Both the position numbers and the translations under genes were made by a program. From Cardiobacteriaceae bacterium TAE3-ERU3 (GTDB lineage: Bacteria > Pseudomonadota > Gammaproteobacteria > Cardiobacteriales > Cardiobacteriaceae), in contig JAHUUI010000001.1 in the NCBI GenBank assembly GCA_019218315.1, positions 231,722 through 295,721 on the forward strand: DNA of 64,000 bases. Direction: 5' to 3'. The notes below the pieces were generated by a model, which had not been told where the DNA came from, ran no database searches, and worked only from the letters and a program-made list of their open reading frames with translations. Shown piece after piece: positions 10,289 to 18,482 of the stretch (position 1 is the first letter of the stretch; each line of letters begins with the position of its first letter).

Positions 10289-10705
10289 ATGTCTTTTGCT
10301 CAATTTTTTCAGGAAAACCTGCTGCTATTTATTCTGCTTGCGATCGTCATCGCAGCCATCATCGTATACGAATTGCGCAATCGCGGAGCGGCTGGCAAAG
10401 GTGCCACCCCTTCGCAAGCTGCACAAATGGTCAATCGTGGCGGCAAAATGATCGACGTGCGCTCTGCAGCTGATTATAAAAAAGGGCACATTGCAGGCGC
10501 GCAGAATATCCCAGCCGACCAATTCGAACAAAAGATTACCAAGAGTAAGCTAAAGCCTGACCAAGCTGTGATTCTAGTCGATAACAATGGTCTCGGCGCA
10601 AAAACTCAAGCGAAATGGCTACGCGAGCAAGGCTATAACGATGTTTATATCCTCAGCGGCGGCCTGATGACGTGGCAAGAAGAAAATCTGCCACTGGTCA
10701 AGTAA
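10289..10705 (+). CDS. membrane-anchored rhodanese-like protein (YibN type), apparently lacking the catalytic Cys
   Basis: The 138-aa protein has one N-terminal membrane helix (FILLAIVIAAIIVYEL) and a cytoplasmic rhodanese fold with MIDVRSAADYKKGHIAGAQN. At the active-site loop the sequence is VILVDNNGLGAKTQA, with Asp where sulfurtransferases have Cys. The domain may therefore be a catalytically dead or binding module. It sits 28 bp upstream of grxC, matching the yibN-grxC order of enterobacteria. A TATAAT-like box lies shortly upstream (about 10245). Confidence 0.85.
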   Translation: MSFAQFFQENLLLFILLAIVIAAIIVYELRNRGAAGKGATPSQAAQMVNRGGKMIDVRSAADYKKGHIAGAQNIPADQFEQKITKSKLKPDQAVILVDNNGLGAKTQAKWLREQGYNDVYILSGGLMTWQEENLPLVK

Positions 10706-10733
10706 TCTCTTTTCACCATCAACGGAGCCAAGT

Positions 10734-10991
10734 ATGAAAGCCGTGACCATGTATATGAAACCCACCTGCCCTTACTGCCAACAAGCACATTTCTTACTCG
10801 AAGAAAAAGGCGTGGTATATAAGTCAATCAACTTACTGCAACATCCAGAAAAGCGCGATGAGATGATTGAACGCAGTGGCGGACGCACAACAGTGCCGCA
10901 AATTTTTATTGGCGACACCCACGTCGGTGGCTTTGACGACCTCGACGCACTTAATGAGCGTGGTGAACTAGACGCTCTGTTGGCTGATTAA
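10734..10991 (+). CDS. grxC: glutaredoxin 3
   Basis: Small dithiol oxidoreductase of the glutathione system. The 85-aa protein has the CPYC redox motif (residues 13-16) in MKPTCPYCQQAHFLLEEKG, the TVPQIFIG cis-proline segment and GGFDDLDAL for glutathione binding. An AACGGAG site precedes the ATG. Between the rhodanese gene and the Lol permease. Confidence 0.96.
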   Translation: MKAVTMYMKPTCPYCQQAHFLLEEKGVVYKSINLLQHPEKRDEMIERSGGRTTVPQIFIGDTHVGGFDDLDALNERGELDALLAD

Positions 10992-10993
10992 GC

Positions 10994-12235
10994 ATGGCTT
11001 TCTTGCCCGCTAAAATCGGCCTGCGCTATACCTACGCGCGCAGGGGAAGCTCGTTTATCGGCCTCAATGCAATCCTTGCCATCGTCGGCATCACCATAGG
11101 CATAGCTGCGCTGATAGTCGTTTTATCTGTCATGAATGGCGTCGTTACCCAAGTGCGGGACAAAATGCTATCCATGACGGCACACGCATCTATACGCCCA
11201 ACATTCAGTGCAACTATCCCAGCAGATTTTGCTCCTGAAAATTATTTGAAAGACGGGCATATCATTGCTTATGCACCAATCGTTCAAGGTCAGGCCCTCA
11301 TTGGAGATGGACAGTCATTCAAAGGGGTTTTATTGCAAGGTGTTGACCCAGCGGAACAAAGCAAAGTATCAGAGGCCTTCGAAATGGTCCCAGCTGAAGT
11401 TCGCGACCAGCTCACATCAGGCAGCTTTAACGTATTACTGGGTGATGATCTAGTTACCAACATTGGCGCCCAAATTGGCGACAAAATCACCATCATCGTC
11501 CCCAAAGTGACCGCCTCAGCAGCTGGATTGCTGCCACGTCTCAAGCGCTTCACACTTGTCGGTACATTCCACAGTGGGCATTCCCAGTTTGACAGCCAAG
11601 TCGCGCTAGTAAACCTCGAAGACGCAGCCAAATTACTACAAATACCACCACAACCCACCAGCTACGTCATTATGCTTGATGATCCACTGGACGCACCATT
11701 GGTACGTGATCAGCTGCAAAACCTGCTACCTCAAGATGTCTATGCCAGTGATTGGAGCCGTGACCAGGCAACCTATTTCTCGACCGTACAAACCGAGAAA
11801 AATGCCATGTTCATCATCCTTTGCCTCATCATCCTTGTCGCTGCTTTTGGCCTGCTGTCTTCGATGTATATGGTAGTCAATGAAAAGCGCCGCGACATCG
11901 CCATCTTGCGCACCATGGGCATGACACGCAATAAAATCCGTAATATATTCCTCACTCAAGGCATGATTTTTGGCGGCATTGGTACTGCTCTTGGGGTCGG
12001 GCTAGGCGTATTTATTTCGCTCAACATCCCAGCCATTATGGGATTCTTGCAGCGCCGCACCGGCTATGAACTGCCCAAAGAAATGTATTTAGTCGATCAG
12101 CTTAGCGCCAAAATTGACCCACAAGTAGTTATTGGCGTCAGCCTCGTGGCACTTCTATTGACTCTGCTCTTTTCCGTCATTCCGGCGTATATTGCGGCAC
12201 GCACAGAACCCGCTCGCGCACTGTCGCAGGAGTAA
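10994..12235 (+). CDS. lipoprotein-releasing ABC permease, LolC/LolE (LolF-like) family
   Basis: Inner-membrane subunit of the Lol transporter, which extracts mature lipoproteins from the inner membrane and passes them to LolA. The 413-aa protein has an N-terminal membrane helix (AILAIVGITIGIAALIVVLSVMNG), a large periplasmic domain, and three C-terminal helices with ILRTMGMTRNKIRNIF, as expected for the MacB/LolC fold. It starts 2 bp after grxC and is followed directly by lolD. No second permease gene follows, so the complex may use two copies of this subunit, as in LolF-type systems. Confidence 0.92.
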   Translation: MAFLPAKIGLRYTYARRGSSFIGLNAILAIVGITIGIAALIVVLSVMNGVVTQVRDKMLSMTAHASIRPTFSATIPADFAPENYLKDGHIIAYAPIVQGQALIGDGQSFKGVLLQGVDPAEQSKVSEAFEMVPAEVRDQLTSGSFNVLLGDDLVTNIGAQIGDKITIIVPKVTASAAGLLPRLKRFTLVGTFHSGHSQFDSQVALVNLEDAAKLLQIPPQPTSYVIMLDDPLDAPLVRDQLQNLLPQDVYASDWSRDQATYFSTVQTEKNAMFIILCLIILVAAFGLLSSMYMVVNEKRRDIAILRTMGMTRNKIRNIFLTQGMIFGGIGTALGVGLGVFISLNIPAIMGFLQRRTGYELPKEMYLVDQLSAKIDPQVVIGVSLVALLLTLLFSVIPAYIAARTEPARALSQE

Positions 12236-12238
12236 ACC

Positions 12239-12940
12239 ATGCCTGAACAATCCACAAACAATCACGAACCAATCCTGAGTGCTAACAATCTGCATTTTAC
12301 CTACACTCAGGAAAACGAGAATCTGGTCATTCTCAACGGACTGAGCCTCAATGTCGCTCGCGGCGAAAGTATCGCCGTGGTCGGCGCATCAGGCTCAGGA
12401 AAAAGCACCTTGTTGCACATCCTTGCCGGACTTGATTTACCACAAAGTGGCGAAGTCAAAGTATGTGGCGAGAACATTACTGGTGCTTCGGATCGCCAGC
12501 GTACCAAGCTCCGCAACCGTATGATGGGCTTTGTCTATCAATTCCATCATTTATTACCAGAATTCAGTGCGCGCGAAAACGTAGCCATGCCACTACTCAT
12601 ACGCGGTGATGCAAAAAGCAAAGCGCTCGCAGAGGCTGATCGCCTGCTAGAGCGCGTCGGCCTTGCATCACGCGGCAAACACCGCCCTGGGGAAATGTCT
12701 GGTGGTGAACGCCAGCGCACAGCAATCGCACGCGCTTTGGTTAACAAACCCAGCTGCCTGCTTGCCGATGAGCCAACGGGAAATCTTGACCAAGATAGCG
12801 CCACGGCCGCCTTTGCCTTAATGCAAGAAATTATCCATGAACAACAAGGCGCACTTATCATAGTCACGCACGATATGAGCCTTGCAGAGCGCATGGACCG
12901 CTGCTATAACCTCAGTAAAGGCAAACTTATCGCGCCCTGA
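12239..12940 (+). CDS. lolD: lipoprotein-releasing ABC ATPase LolD
   Basis: ATPase of the Lol complex. The 233-aa protein has Walker A GASGSGKST, a Q-loop at YQFHHLLPEFSARENVAMPL, the signature MSGGERQR and Walker B CLLADEPTGNLD followed by the H-loop VTHD. It lies 3 bp after the permease gene. Its 3' end overlaps the convergent DUF2062 gene by 14 bp. Confidence 0.96.
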   Translation: MPEQSTNNHEPILSANNLHFTYTQENENLVILNGLSLNVARGESIAVVGASGSGKSTLLHILAGLDLPQSGEVKVCGENITGASDRQRTKLRNRMMGFVYQFHHLLPEFSARENVAMPLLIRGDAKSKALAEADRLLERVGLASRGKHRPGEMSGGERQRTAIARALVNKPSCLLADEPTGNLDQDSATAAFALMQEIIHEQQGALIIVTHDMSLAERMDRCYNLSKGKLIAP

Positions 12941-13445
12941 GCCGGCGCAAACGACGGTGGCGCATCAATGAACCGCGCCACCAACCAATCACCGCAAAAT
13001 AGACAATTGGCGCAACAATTGTTCCGACCAATAATGACCCCGAAAAGAGTGGCAGCAAAATGCTACCACCCAACGAGTGCAAAGCATCACTACTGAAAAT
13101 ACCGTGATCAAAATTCATGGGCTCAGAACCCAGCATCCACGCACCAATTCGGTAATTCATATAAAAGATTGGCGGCATCGTCAACGGATTACTCCAAAAA
13201 GTTGCCAACATTGCCGCTGGTAAATTGACCCGTAAAACGATCGCAGCCGTAGCCGCTAACCACATCTGAATAGGTACAGGCAAAGCCCCACAGAAAGCCC
13301 CAGCAGCCATACCCAGCGCAATACTGCGCCGATTCACTCGCCATATACCAGCCCCACCAAAGAATCTCGCCAGCGGCTTCAACATACGGCGCTTATTGAT
13401 TGATTCATAACTCGGCAAAACGCGTTTAAAAAAGAATTTTGGCAT
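12927..13445 (-). CDS. DUF2062 membrane protein
   Basis: The 172-aa protein starts at the ATG at 13445 (MPKFFFKRVLPSYESI), which overlaps the stop of the upstream gene (TAATG). It carries the DUF2062 signature region SIALGMAAGAFCGALPVPIQMW followed by FWSNPLTMPPIFYMNYRIGAW and a further hydrophobic pair of helices. Family members are small inner-membrane proteins of unknown role. The Arg-rich C-terminus (RHRRLRRLRAR) is probably cytoplasmic. Convergent with lolD. Confidence 0.85.
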   Translation of the reverse strand: MPKFFFKRVLPSYESINKRRMLKPLARFFGGAGIWRVNRRSIALGMAAGAFCGALPVPIQMWLAATAAIVLRVNLPAAMLATFWSNPLTMPPIFYMNYRIGAWMLGSEPMNFDHGIFSSDALHSLGGSILLPLFSGSLLVGTIVAPIVYFAVIGWWRGSLMRHRRLRRLRAR

Positions 13446-14311
13446 TAATGCATCACTCCCTGTTGATACAGACCACCCAAATGTCTCGCCAAATCCACCG
13501 GCCAACTCCGGGCCGCACTAAGAATATCTGGCCTTACCACTCCTTCCAGCTCAGTTGCTGACAGCACTACTAATGGTAACTGAATTTTCCCATCCAGCAA
13601 TAAAGGATCATAGCCAAAAGCCACTCCATTTCGACTGATCGCCCAATTTTCACTGTATTTATAAGGCAAAGCCGCCATAGTAATCTGTGCATCTCCCCAC
13701 TGCATTCGCCCATATTGCACCAACCAAGCCAATAATGCTGACTCTTGCAACTTGGCCAATGCCTCGCCCTGTCCTGATACCAAAATATCTGCAAGATCCA
13801 AAGGGCGCTGAGCATTACCTTCCAGTACCGTAAACTGCCTCAGCAGCCGCTCATCACTATCCGACTCATGTTGACGAACTTGTTCGGCCAATACACTAAA
13901 GCCATTATGCTGACCCAATATCTGCCATGAAAAAGCAAAACTACTGCTACCCGATACTTGCTGCTCTAAACGTGCTACTTGTGCGCTTAAAAAGCCATCT
14001 ACGGCCTGAGGCAACGTATTAGCAACCGAGGCTTGCCCACTCAATCTGTAAATCAGTACACCACGGATATAGGCATCTATGCCACTTGTCGTAACAGGAT
14101 AAGAAATATCGAGGGAAACGCAACGCTCCAGGCTATTGGGCTGAGCCGCCCCTGATGGCAAGTGAATACACTGCCGCCGTGAAAATGTGTAGTCGCTGGT
14201 TACAGAAGCATTGGGGATGGGCGTTTGATCGTCAATGGGTGCCGCAAAAACCACACCTGACAAAGCCATAAAAAAAGGAAAAATTAGCGCTCGCAACACA
14301 TGAACGTCCAT
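13445..14311 (-). CDS. periplasmic protein resembling DUF3298/RsiV-like proteins
   Basis: The 288-aa protein begins MDVHVLRALIFPFFMALSG and has a signal peptide probably cleaved at VVFA-APID. The mature part contains paired Cys residues (RRQCIHL and ERCVSLDISYPV) and a C-terminal region (YSENWAISRNGVAFGYDP) that resembles the DUF3298 domain of RsiV-like anti-sigma and lysozyme-inhibitor-related proteins. No sigma factor gene is adjacent. Function is unknown. Translationally coupled to the DUF2062 gene. Confidence 0.65.
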   Translation of the reverse strand: MDVHVLRALIFPFFMALSGVVFAAPIDDQTPIPNASVTSDYTFSRRQCIHLPSGAAQPNSLERCVSLDISYPVTTSGIDAYIRGVLIYRLSGQASVANTLPQAVDGFLSAQVARLEQQVSGSSSFAFSWQILGQHNGFSVLAEQVRQHESDSDERLLRQFTVLEGNAQRPLDLADILVSGQGEALAKLQESALLAWLVQYGRMQWGDAQITMAALPYKYSENWAISRNGVAFGYDPLLLDGKIQLPLVVLSATELEGVVRPDILSAARSWPVDLARHLGGLYQQGVMH

Positions 14312-14392
14312 ATTATCCCCACGCAAAAAAATAAACCATAGCGCAGAAACAAAAAAAACGCCATAAGGCGCACTATAAGAATATATAACAAA

Positions 14393-14470
14393 TGGGGTGG
14401 ATGATGGGAATTGAACCCACGACCTCCGGAATCACAATCCGGCGCTCTAACCAACTGAGCTACACCCACC
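14393..14470 (-). tRNA. tRNA-His (GTG anticodon)
   Basis: Acceptor GTGGGTG/CATCCAC plus the extra G(-1) opposite a C discriminator (typical of tRNA-His), anticodon loop TTGTGAT (GTG) and encoded CCA. Confidence 0.96.
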
Positions 14471-14487
14471 ATTGATGCGATGCCGCT

Positions 14488-14564
14488 TGGCGCACCCGAC
14501 AGGACTCGAACCTGTAACCTACGGCTTAGAAGGCCGTTGCTCTATCCAGTTGAGCTACGGGCAC
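14488..14564 (-). tRNA. tRNA-Arg (TCT anticodon)
   Basis: 77-nt tRNA with acceptor GTGCCCG/CGGGTGC (two G-U pairs), anticodon loop CTTCTAA (TCT) and encoded CCA. Middle gene of the Pro-Arg-His cluster. Confidence 0.95.
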
Positions 14565-14583
14565 TTTGGATAAAGCAAAAAAA

Positions 14584-14660
<77 letters not shown>

Positions 14661-14679
14661 ACGCCTAAGCGAGGCGCGT

Positions 14680-14708
14680 ATAATAATCATCCTGACACAT
14701 CTCGTCAA
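14680..14708 (-). promoter_or_regulatory. promoter of the tRNA-Pro-Arg-His cluster
   Basis: Minus strand: TTGACG (14703-14708), 17 bp, TATTAT (14680-14685), then ACGCGCC, ending about 20 bp before tRNA-Pro. The GC-rich discriminator fits stringent control. Confidence 0.72.
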
Positions 14709-14848
14709 GCAAAAATGTAAAAAAATATGATTTTTTTACCGCCAAAAATGGATATATACGCGACCTCTTTGATATTAAGGAAATTAATATCCACTTCGAA
14801 CTTTCAAAATTTATTTATCCTGATGCCAAAGTGGATACGCAAATAAAA

Positions 14849-15274
14849 TTAACGAGCCAAATCACCTTTCAGTGCAACACCAGTCATCAGGTTGCCAGAA
14901 TGACACTCGAACTCACTCGTACTCTTATATGGTACTTTCTTATAGTAAGAAATCAGGTTAACCACTTTATTAGCGCCTTCTTTACGCGCACGTTCTTGGA
15001 ACTGCTTGACTGCAGAAAGGAATGCCCACTGACATGCTTCCAAATCACTCTTGCCAACTGCATTGGTTTTTTTATTGCTTACCAATCCTTTATGGGTTAC
15101 ATGACCACCACCACGGGCAAATCTGACCTGAATCGATGGATCAAGAACTTCTTTTGCTTGCGGAGAGTTCAGTGCATCAGCGATGGAAAAAGTATGGCGA
15201 GTGTCTGAAGATTTACAGCCAGTAGCAAATAAAGCTACACCACAAGCCATTGCAATCAGATAAGAGGCTTTCAT
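14849..15274 (-). CDS. lipoprotein of the family often labelled 'excinuclease ATPase subunit'
   Basis: The 141-aa protein has a lipoprotein signal (MKASYLIAMACGVALFATGC, lipobox Cys20). Its domain contains SDLEACQWAFLSAVKQFQERARKEGAN and ends ECHSGNLMTGVALKGD. Proteins with this pattern are often misnamed excinuclease subunits in databases but carry no UvrA features; they resemble YbjQ-like small folds. Role unknown, probably envelope-located. Monocistronic, between the tRNA cluster and the aryl polyene region. Confidence 0.7.
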   Translation of the reverse strand: MKASYLIAMACGVALFATGCKSSDTRHTFSIADALNSPQAKEVLDPSIQVRFARGGGHVTHKGLVSNKKTNAVGKSDLEACQWAFLSAVKQFQERARKEGANKVVNLISYYKKVPYKSTSEFECHSGNLMTGVALKGDLAR

Positions 15275-15324
15275 AATCCCTTCCTTCTATTTAAATCATG
15301 GGCTTTAAAGATTACCATTGATAT

Positions 15325-15987
15325 ATGATTAATATCCACCTTATTTTTATTCCAGCAGAAGCTGAAATACACTACACAGCGCAAATGCTAGATGTAACCG
15401 ATCAGCAAAGAATCACTACTTCGCCCGTCCTGGCCTCACGCACAAGCTGGCGTACTGCCCGGCTGGGGAAATTCTGGTGTCAGCAACATTTTCCACAACG
15501 ACCACTGTGCTTGAGCCACAAGAATGGTGCATCGTTACTAGCCATTGGGGGCAAAGAAAAGCCCGGCGTTGATCTTGAATGGATTCGGAATCGTGATGTT
15601 GACGGGTTGATGACACATATCGGCTCACAAAGCGAACGCGAAATGCTTACACACTCACCCTACCCTATTTTGGATTTTTATCGCCTTTGGACGCTTAAAG
15701 AATCATTGATCAAGGCGGAAGACCTCGATTTCCCCTCAGACATGAAGCGCGTTGGCATGGCGCGGGCTGAAACTGGCAAATTACAGCTCCGCAGTACCAG
15801 ACAGCGCCACTATCTGTGGCTCAATGCACGACTGGGAGATAATTGGCTATTTGCCGCACTGTGGCCAGATATCGCACATTTACCGGTAACACTGAGCCTA
15901 CATCAGCCGTACGACTCGTCCTTGACGATACACGACCTACAAACCAACGCCTCCAACCTCACCTTGCATAGCAACGTTGAATCATAG
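15325..15987 (+). CDS. 4'-phosphopantetheinyl transferase (Sfp/HetI superfamily)
   Basis: Transfers phosphopantetheine from CoA to the Ser of carrier proteins. The 220-aa product has the diagnostic motifs PGVDLEWIRNRD (Mg-binding Asp/Glu) and FYRLWTLKESLIKAE. It lies convergent to the 3' end of the aryl polyene operon and is very likely the enzyme that activates its two acyl carrier proteins. The start at 15325 has no evident ribosome-binding site, so the N-terminus is less certain. The C-terminal 40 residues beyond the fold are variable. Confidence 0.88.
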   Translation: MINIHLIFIPAEAEIHYTAQMLDVTDQQRITTSPVLASRTSWRTARLGKFWCQQHFPQRPLCLSHKNGASLLAIGGKEKPGVDLEWIRNRDVDGLMTHIGSQSEREMLTHSPYPILDFYRLWTLKESLIKAEDLDFPSDMKRVGMARAETGKLQLRSTRQRHYLWLNARLGDNWLFAALWPDIAHLPVTLSLHQPYDSSLTIHDLQTNASNLTLHSNVES

Positions 15988-15996
15988 CTACTCGGC

Positions 15997-16024
15997 AAAA
16001 AGCGCAGTAAAAACTGCGCTTTTT
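15997..16024. terminator. bidirectional intrinsic terminator
   Basis: Perfect hairpin AAAAAGCGCAG / CTGCGCTTTTT with a 6-nt loop between the convergent phosphopantetheinyl transferase gene and the aryl polyene operon. Flanking A and T tracts make it usable from both strands. Confidence 0.85.
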
Positions 16025-16075
16025 CCTTAACTGCATCTTTATCACTCTTTAATATCAGCGTTTTGCAGTCATATA

Positions 16076-17305
16076 CTAATCGTGCCAACGTTTGAATATC
16101 AACGAAGCATTCACGCCGCCAAAGGCAAAGTTATTACTCATAACGTAGTCAGTCGCAATAGCACGAGCTTCATCTTTGATGTAATCAAGGTCTCCACAGC
16201 GCGGATCGACGGTGCTTAAATTAATGGTAGGCATAAATAGCTCTTCACGCATCATCTCAATGGAAAACCATGCTTCCATGGCACCACAAGCACCCAGCGT
16301 GTGACCAAAATAGCTTTTTTGGGATGATATAGGCGTCTTGGGTAACAACGCTGCCGTCGCACGGGTTTCAGCAATATCACCCTGCTCTGTCGCTGTCCCA
16401 TGGCCATTAACATAGCCTATATCCTTTGCTTCCAATCCTGCATTGGCAAGTGCCAACGCCATACAGCGCTGCATTGTTGCTGCTTCTGGTCGTGTCACGT
16501 GTGTGCCATCAGCATTGCTACCAAAGCCAATCAGCTCGGCATAAATCGTCGCACCACGAGCTTCAGCGTGGGCTAGCGATTCAAGCACCAAAAATGCACC
16601 GCCTTCACCAATCACCAAGCCATCTCGCTCTCTGTCATAAGGTGCGGGGCTGGTTTTGGGCGCTCCATTGTGCTGACTGGTTGCGTACAACGCATCAAAG
16701 ACATACGCCTCAGAAGCACACAACTCTTCTCCACCACCGGCAAGCATAGTATCAATATAGCCGTGCCTGATTGCCTCAGCTGCATAGCCAATCGCCTGTG
16801 TAGCAGAAGCACAAGCGCACGATGTAGGGATAATCCGACCGGTTAGTCCATAAAATATAGCTACATTCGCCGCTGTAGTATGCGGCATCATGCGGATGTA
16901 AGTATTGGCATTAAAGCGCCCTGATTCACCGCGCTCAACCATTTCTGAAAGCGCAAAAATGTCTGGTGTAGAGCCTGCCGAGGAGCCTGCCGCGACGCCC
17001 ATTCTGCCGTCTTTAATGGCATCATCGCCATATAAGCCCGCCATTTTGAGCGCATTACCCGCCGCTTCAACGCAAAACTGAGACACCCGCCCCAAGCTGC
17101 GCAATTGCTTTCGCGTCCAATCTGCTGGTGGCTTGTAGTCCACGACTGGTGCACCAAGGCGAGTATCGAGATGCTGGTGCTTATCCCACTCATTCATATA
17201 GATAACAGCATTTTCATAACGCAGCATTCGCGCACGAATATCAGCCCAATCCTGGCCAAAGGCCGTCACACCGCCCATACCGGTCACTACTACACGATTT
17301 AGCAT
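16076..17305 (-). CDS. apeR: aryl polyene beta-ketoacyl-ACP synthase
   Basis: FabF-type condensing enzyme of the aryl polyene pathway, last gene of the operon. The 409-aa product has the active-site Cys at about residue 165 in TSCACASATQ, the His of NGHGTATEQGD and the His of KSYFGHTLGACGAMEA. In characterised clusters the ApeR position enzyme provides additional or initiating condensation beside the main ApeO-ApeC pair. It overlaps the ketoreductase gene by 7 bp. The symbol is assigned from order and family. Confidence 0.9.
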   Translation of the reverse strand: MLNRVVVTGMGGVTAFGQDWADIRARMLRYENAVIYMNEWDKHQHLDTRLGAPVVDYKPPADWTRKQLRSLGRVSQFCVEAAGNALKMAGLYGDDAIKDGRMGVAAGSSAGSTPDIFALSEMVERGESGRFNANTYIRMMPHTTAANVAIFYGLTGRIIPTSCACASATQAIGYAAEAIRHGYIDTMLAGGGEELCASEAYVFDALYATSQHNGAPKTSPAPYDRERDGLVIGEGGAFLVLESLAHAEARGATIYAELIGFGSNADGTHVTRPEAATMQRCMALALANAGLEAKDIGYVNGHGTATEQGDIAETRATAALLPKTPISSQKSYFGHTLGACGAMEAWFSIEMMREELFMPTINLSTVDPRCGDLDYIKDEARAIATDYVMSNNFAFGGVNASLIFKRWHD

Positions 17306-18030
17306 AAGCCACCATTCACCGCGATTACCTGCCGAGTAATATAGGCCGCATCATCACCAAGCAAAAATGACACCGTGGCTGCCACTTCCTCGGCCGTGCC
17401 CATACGCTTAATCGGCATGGATTTGAGTATTTCCTCAACCGGCACATGCTCATCAACCATATCGCTCTCTATCAGGCCCGGAGCCACGCAGTTAACCGTA
17501 ATTTTGCGCTTGCCCAGCTCAATCGCCAATGCTTTAGCCGCACCAATCAAGCCCGCCTTTGAAGCACTATAATTAACCTGACCGCGATTTCCGACCAAGC
17601 CAGAGACCGAGGCCATACAAACGATCCTACCCGCTTTGCGCCGCCTGATCATCGGCATAACCAATGGATGCAATACATTAAAAAATCCGTCGAGATTGGT
17701 GCGTAAGACACTGTCCCAATCGTCTTCACTAAATGCAGGGAAAGCATTATCACGCGTCAAGCCGGCATTGAGAACAACCCCATAATATGCGCCGTGCTCA
17801 GCAACATCTGCTTCCAGAGCTGCACGACTGGCCTCACGATCAGATACGTCAAACTGCAATACGCGGCTTTCGCGACCCAGTGCTACTATTTCCGCGGCGA
17901 CTTGCTCCGCAGCATCACGACGACTGTGGCAATGCACCACAACATCAAAACCATCACGAGCAGCACGCAGTGCAATCGCACGACCAATACCTCGGCTCGA
18001 ACCAGTCACCAATACAGTGCGTTCACTCAC
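17299..18030 (-). CDS. apeQ: aryl polyene 3-ketoacyl-ACP reductase (FabG-like)
   Basis: NADPH-dependent SDR that reduces the beta-keto group after each condensation. The 243-aa protein has the cofactor motif GSSRGIGRAIA and the catalytic Ser/Tyr/Lys in VSGLVGNRGQVNYSASKAG. It starts at GTG (18030), overlapping the upstream dehydratase stop by 4 bp (GTGA). Length is typical of FabG. Confidence 0.92.
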   Translation of the reverse strand: MSERTVLVTGSSRGIGRAIALRAARDGFDVVVHCHSRRDAAEQVAAEIVALGRESRVLQFDVSDREASRAALEADVAEHGAYYGVVLNAGLTRDNAFPAFSEDDWDSVLRTNLDGFFNVLHPLVMPMIRRRKAGRIVCMASVSGLVGNRGQVNYSASKAGLIGAAKALAIELGKRKITVNCVAPGLIESDMVDEHVPVEEILKSMPIKRMGTAEEVAATVSFLLGDDAAYITRQVIAVNGGLC

Positions 18031-18482
18031 TCACTTTCTCCCATCATTTCTTCAATATTTGGCGGACTGTACACATTAATAGCCGCCTCAGCCAATACCG
18101 TTTCGCCAGTATCGAGCAAAGTACAATCGTAAACAGCAAAACCGTTAGCATCAATCATTGACTCTTTCACCGCCACCCGCACCTGGCAAGGCAGAGGCAA
18201 TGCTGCAACATGCGCATTAAAGCGGCGTGTGCCCAACAAAAAGCCCAAACGCACCGGCTCACCGGCTTCTTGTGCACGCACACCAGCTAAGGCTGCAATA
18301 CCTTGTGCCAAGACTTCCAACACAGCCCATGTAGGTAGGACGCCATTTTCAGCAAACAGATTATCTTCGCGTAAATCAGCCTCTCCATTGAGCCAGTCTT
18401 CACCGTAATCCAGCACACGATCCAGCATCACCATACGGCCACTTTGAGGCAACAGCGGCGCTGCCGGTTCAATTATCATCAT
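18027..18482 (-). CDS. apeP: aryl polyene dehydratase partner (ApeP-like hotdog protein)
   Basis: The 151-aa hotdog-fold protein belongs with beta-hydroxyacyl-ACP dehydratases (MVMLDRVLDYGEDWLNGEAD; VLEVLAQGIAALAG). It keeps the Glu of the VLEVLAQ helix but has no His in the GHFPxxP-type position. The His-containing half is likely the ApeI-like domain fused to the AMP-ligase at 26518-28122. In characterised systems ApeI and ApeP work as a heterodimer. Overlaps both neighbours (14 bp with the ketosynthase, 4 bp with the reductase). Confidence 0.85.
   Translation of the reverse strand: MMIIEPAAPLLPQSGRMVMLDRVLDYGEDWLNGEADLREDNLFAENGVLPTWAVLEVLAQGIAALAGVRAQEAGEPVRLGFLLGTRRFNAHVAALPLPCQVRVAVKESMIDANGFAVYDCTLLDTGETVLAEAAINVYSPPNIEEMMGESE

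Noticed and set aside
14849-15274. Annotation of the lipoprotein as an excinuclease ATPase subunit
   Set aside because: No ATP-binding or zinc motifs of UvrA; it is a small lipoprotein and the common database label is a propagated error.
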